Assembly: GCF_027667425.1 (NCBI RefSeq)
Contig: NZ_JAQEGR010000016.1
Span: forward strand, 26,392-90,391
Reading direction: 5' to 3'
Source: Fusicatenibacter saccharivorans
GTDB lineage: Bacteria > Bacillota > Clostridia > Lachnospirales > Lachnospiraceae
Length of the DNA stretch: 64,000 bases
A program made the translations under genes and the position numbers. Numbering within the stretch: the first letter of the stretch is position 1; each line of letters begins with the position of its first letter. The notes under the pieces were generated by a model that searched no databases, was not told where the DNA came from, and saw only the letters and a program-made list of their open reading frames with translations. Of this stretch, positions 61,402 through 64,000 are shown in pieces.

Positions 61402-61785
61402 TTACTTTCTATATTTACGGAATGCACTCATCAGAAGCTGCTGCGGAGTCTCATCATCCAGAAGAGCCGGAATTTCATCCGGAGAAAGATAATTCTCTCC
61501 TCTCTGACGGATCACGGAAAGACGAACTGCCTCGATCAGTTTGGCAGGTTTTACGTCTCTTGGACAGCGCTCTACACATGCGAAGCAGGAGAGGCATTTC
61601 CAGATGGACTTGGAGTTCATCAGTGCTTCCACATCGCCGTTCTGTACGTAAGATACAAACTGATGCGGACGGATGTCCATTTCGTTATAAGCAGGACAGG
61701 ATGCGGAACATTTACCGCATTTCATACATTTTCTGGTATCCACACCGGCGATGGCACGGATTTCATCGGATGTTGCAATTTTCAT
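61402..61785 (-). CDS. hdrC: Heterodisulfide reductase subunit C-like
   Basis: 127 residues with two 4Fe-4S motifs, CMKCGKCSASCPAYNEMD and CLSCFACVERCPRDVKP, linking HdrA to HdrB. The length is shorter than methanogen HdrC (about 185) but normal for bacterial forms. The ATG overlaps the hdrB stop by 4 bp. Confidence 0.93.
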   Translation of the reverse strand: MKIATSDEIRAIAGVDTRKCMKCGKCSASCPAYNEMDIRPHQFVSYVQNGDVEALMNSKSIWKCLSCFACVERCPRDVKPAKLIEAVRLSVIRQRGENYLSPDEIPALLDDETPQQLLMSAFRKYRK

Positions 61786-62579
61786 GCCTGCACCTCCTCT
61801 TTGATGCCGAGTGCTTCTGCAAGAAGCTCGGTAAAGTAGGTAACCGGAAGACCTTCTTTTGTTCCGTTATTGCGCAGGTTGTACATGCAAAGCGGACATG
61901 CAGTGATCAGTTCTTCTGCTCCTTTGTAGGATGCGGATGCCATGATCTGGTCTACCATGTTGGATGCCATTTTCTTTTCTTTGAGGGATATGTAGCCGCC
62001 GCAGCACTCATTTCTCATCGGATATACGACCGGTGTTGCGCCAAGGGCCTTGATAAAGTCTTCAATGATTGTCGGATTTTCCGGATCGTCAAACTGCATT
62101 GTGGTGCTCGGACGAAGCAGCATACAGCCGTAATATGCGCCGATTTTTCTTCCTTTTAATGGGTTTACCACTTTCTCTTTGATCTTGTCAAATCCAACGA
62201 CGTCACGCAGCACTTCCAGATAATGAAGTACTTTCGTTTCGCCAAGATATGGCTCGGAAAGAGCCATGTAGTTGTTTACTTTTGTCTGAATGTCTTCTAC
62301 ATTCGCCATGTCATCGTTTACGCGTTTGATCACGTGATGACAGGCGGAACAGACTGTGATCAGATCCTGTCCTTTTTCTTTGGCGTCTGCTAAGGCGCGA
62401 ACCGAAGAAAGTTTTGTGGCGATTTCATCGGATGCCTGTGGATACACAGCTCCGCAGCACTGCCAGTTTTCAATTTCTTCCAGTTCAAATCCCAGAACTT
62501 TTGCGCACTCTCTGGCATAATGATCCAGATCTTTTGCTTTGTTCTTCAGCGTACAGCCCGGAAAATAACTGTAGGTCAT
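61782..62579 (-). CDS. hdrB: Heterodisulfide reductase subunit B-like
   Basis: 265 residues with two complete CCG domains: a lone Cys (FPGC), QCCGAVYP and CSACHH in the first; YYGC, NECCGGY and CPLCMYN in the second. These bind the pair of noncubane 4Fe-4S clusters that cleave a disulfide or pass electrons to the acceptor. First gene of the operon after the malate/lactate dehydrogenase gene, with AGAAAGGAGC as ribosome binding site. The acceptor here is not a methanogen heterodisulfide; the linked fumarate reductase is the best candidate. Confidence 0.94.
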   Translation of the reverse strand: MTYSYFPGCTLKNKAKDLDHYARECAKVLGFELEEIENWQCCGAVYPQASDEIATKLSSVRALADAKEKGQDLITVCSACHHVIKRVNDDMANVEDIQTKVNNYMALSEPYLGETKVLHYLEVLRDVVGFDKIKEKVVNPLKGRKIGAYYGCMLLRPSTTMQFDDPENPTIIEDFIKALGATPVVYPMRNECCGGYISLKEKKMASNMVDQIMASASYKGAEELITACPLCMYNLRNNGTKEGLPVTYFTELLAEALGIKEEVQA

Positions 62580-62644
62580 GGAATTGCTCCTTTCTTACTT
62601 GCTCCTGTTGGTTTCCATTTTTCCTGCGGTATCTTCTGTCCGGC

Positions 62645-62662
62645 ACCGGAAAAATTTCCGGT
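62645..62662 (-). other. Hairpin upstream of hdrB
   Basis: A perfect 8-bp stem ACCGGAAA / TTTCCGGT with a 2-nt loop, about 65 bp before the hdrB start. No U-tract follows on the minus strand. Confidence 0.4.
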
Positions 62663-62710
62663 ACTCTTTTTATGTACACCCGGCGGAAAATTTCTTCAGG
62701 CGCACGTTAA

Positions 62711-62752
62711 GGCAGTGGGAGATACCGCTCTTTCGCACTTTCTGCCACTGCC
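62711..62752 (-). other. Hairpin after the malate/lactate dehydrogenase gene
   Basis: The stem GGCAGTGG / CCACTGCC lies 34 bp beyond the stop codon with a loop of about 26 nt and no T-run on the minus strand. Read-through from the dehydrogenase into hdrB is therefore plausible. Confidence 0.45.
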
Positions 62753-62785
62753 ATAAATTTTATGTTTTGAGCTTATTGCCCGCTC

Positions 62786-63733
62786 TTAGTGCTCGATCTG
62801 TGCGATAACTGCTTTTAATGCGTCGGCACTTGCTTTGAGTTTTTCTACTTCCTCTTTTGTCATACGCATCGGAATCTTGCCCTGTACGCCTTTCGGTCCA
62901 ACGAGGGTCAGTGTGCTTAAGCATACATCCTCGATGCCGTACTCACCGTGCATCATGGAAGATACGGTTGCTACAGAATCGGAAGAAGAAAGAATGGTTG
63001 CTACCAGTTTGCATACTGCAACAGATACTGCATAGAAAGTAGCTCCTTTGTTTGCAATAACCTGTCCGCCGGAAGTTCTTACGTACTCCAGCATAGCATC
63101 TTTGTCGATCTTGGTTACGTTCCTGCCCATTTTTTCTACGGTCTCGTAGTACTCGTCCAGACTGACACCGGAAACGTAAGCGCCGCTCCACGGAATGAAG
63201 GAAGTATCGCCGTGCTCACCGAATACGTAAGCGTGGATGTTTTTCTGGGCAATGTTGAGGTGTTCAGACAGTCCGCAGCGAAGTCTCGCGGAATCCAGCA
63301 TGGTACCAGAACCAAGGATCTGGTTTTCCGGAAGTCCGGAGATCTTTGTAAACACGTAGGTCATGATATCAACCGGGTTGCTTACAATGATGTAGATGGC
63401 ATTCGGAGCCGCTTTTACGATTTCCGGTGTGATGGATTTTAAGATGTTTACGTTGGTCTGGGTCAGCTCAATACGGGTCTGGCCAGGCTTTCTTGCAATA
63501 CCGGAAGTAATAATTACGATATCAGAGTCCTTGGCATCCTCATACTCACCTGCGATGATGGAGACCGGATCGCGGAAGCAGGTACCCTGCGCGATATCCA
63601 TAACCTCTCCCTCTACTTTTTTCTTGTTAATATCGATGAGAACAATCTCAGACGCGATGTCTTCGTTCGACAGTGTATAGGCGATCGTAGATCCAACGCT
63701 TCCAGCTCCAATGATGGTAATCTTGCTGCTCAT
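62786..63733 (-). CDS. Malate/L-lactate dehydrogenase family; predicted NAD-dependent malate dehydrogenase
   Basis: 315 residues. NAD-binding GAGSVGSTIA near the N-terminus with D34 (LIDINKKK) selecting NAD. Catalytic residues are D147 and R150 in GTMLDSARLR and H174 in GEHGDTS. The overall sequence is LDH-like, and general annotation would say L-lactate dehydrogenase. However, the substrate-specificity position is R81 (ARKPGQTR), as in malate dehydrogenases, whereas true LDHs have Gln. Position 87 is the catalytic Arg. Next to a fumarase and fumarate reductase, malate dehydrogenase makes better sense. Two promoters lie upstream. Confidence 0.85.
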   Translation of the reverse strand: MSSKITIIGAGSVGSTIAYTLSNEDIASEIVLIDINKKKVEGEVMDIAQGTCFRDPVSIIAGEYEDAKDSDIVIITSGIARKPGQTRIELTQTNVNILKSITPEIVKAAPNAIYIIVSNPVDIMTYVFTKISGLPENQILGSGTMLDSARLRCGLSEHLNIAQKNIHAYVFGEHGDTSFIPWSGAYVSGVSLDEYYETVEKMGRNVTKIDKDAMLEYVRTSGGQVIANKGATFYAVSVAVCKLVATILSSSDSVATVSSMMHGEYGIEDVCLSTLTLVGPKGVQGKIPMRMTKEEVEKLKASADALKAVIAQIEH

Positions 63734-63796
63734 AAATACTCCTTTCTAAAATACCCCTAGTTGGTTTTTGTGATTGATAAATTTTTCACTTTCCTT

Positions 63797-63825
63797 ATCA
63801 TAGCACTATGACAAGAATTTAACAA
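63797..63825 (-). promoter_or_regulatory. Proximal promoter of the malate/lactate dehydrogenase gene
   Basis: TTGTTA (63820-63825), 17 bp, TATGAT (63797-63802) on the minus strand, 64 bp before the ATG. Confidence 0.6.
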
Positions 63826-63913
63826 GTGTTTTTTTCGAGCATTTTCGTGAAATCTTTTTTCTCACTGAGCCCGTACGCTTCCAGAAGGGGTGTTCTGGAT
63901 ATATTTCAATACA

Positions 63914-63942
63914 ATTATACCATTTTTTGTTCTTTTTCACAA
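63914..63942 (-). promoter_or_regulatory. Distal promoter of the malate/lactate dehydrogenase gene
   Basis: TTGTGA (63937-63942), 17 bp, TATAAT (63914-63919) on the minus strand. Its leader would be about 170 nt and include a hairpin TCCAGAA/TTCTGGA (63880-63899). No gene is visible from 63943 to the window end. Confidence 0.6.
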
Positions 63943-64000
63943 GAATTCTTTCCAAAAACCAGAGATTTCGCTTTTAGCAACGCATATTTATAAGTAGCCC

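Noticed and set aside
48299..63733. Functional link of larBC to a lactate dehydrogenase at 62786
   Set aside because: They are more than 12 kb apart with separate promoters, and the dehydrogenase has the malate-specific residue.
63760..63830. Rex (redox) operator upstream of the malate/lactate dehydrogenase gene
   Set aside because: TTGTTAA and TTGTGA half-sites occur, but I find no matching second half at the spacing Rex needs. Worth a motif scan, but not annotated.
1..64000. CRISPR arrays, prophage, rRNA or tRNA genes, insertion sequences with transposase
   Set aside because: Looked for on both strands; no repeat-spacer pattern, phage genes, tRNA-like cloverleaf with CCA end or transposase frame was recognised.

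Overview
The window reads as chromosomal DNA of an anaerobic Firmicute, most likely a member of the Lachnospiraceae (Clostridia). This rests on moderate GC content, strong AGGAGG ribosome binding sites, TTGACA/TATAAT-type promoters with 17-18 bp spacers, a c-di-AMP receptor, a PdaA-type deacetylase, a 1417-residue two-ASKHA activase and an oxygen-sensitive Flx-Hdr system. I cannot name the species. I see no rRNA, tRNA, prophage, CRISPR array or transposase gene.

Layout. 0-4.1 kb: the 5' part of rimP, then glgB-mscS. 4.1-14.2 kb: a membrane-anchored protein of unknown function and a five-gene oligopeptide ABC transporter (oppA-B-C-D-F) whose subunits carry unusual extensions. 14.2-16.5 kb: a MITE-like insertion, then cysS behind a short leader with a candidate leader peptide and an intrinsic terminator. 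16.6-25.6 kb: serC-serA, leuB-ilvD-ilvB and tgt-yajC. 25.8-30 kb: a giant 2-hydroxyacyl-CoA dehydratase activase-like protein. 30.1-33.8 kb: hisH-hisF-ung-flippase. 34.1-37.2 kb: a small membrane exporter-family gene and a radical-SAM/DUF4130 pair thought to act on DNA. 37.2-46.5 kb: darA, recQ, a PdaA-like deacetylase, an alanine symporter, an alarmone-synthetase operon with two small unknown proteins, a DUF975 protein and a cytidylate-kinase-like protein. 46.6-52 kb: a shortened YczE-like protein, a FliB-like protein, larB-larC, a lipoprotein and a small PQ-loop-like protein.

52.2-63.7 kb is the most interesting part. Eleven closely packed genes on the minus strand encode, in transcription order, HdrB, HdrC, HdrA, FlxD, FlxC, FlxB, FlxA, a soluble fumarate reductase iron-sulfur subunit, its flavoprotein, and the two subunits of class I fumarase. 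Just upstream on the same strand is an LDH/MDH-family gene with arginine at the substrate-specificity position, which predicts malate dehydrogenase. Together these would carry oxaloacetate to malate, fumarate and succinate. The Flx-Hdr part offers a way to split electrons from NADH between ferredoxin and the fumarate reductase. No membrane anchor for the fumarate reductase and no DsrC partner is present. My hypothesis is an NADH-dependent, electron-bifurcating soluble fumarate reductase.

Where the start of a long reading frame disagreed with the ribosome binding site or family length, I moved it downstream to the codon with the best Shine-Dalgarno sequence (for example oppD, cysS, ung, recQ, larC, the radical-SAM gene and darA).
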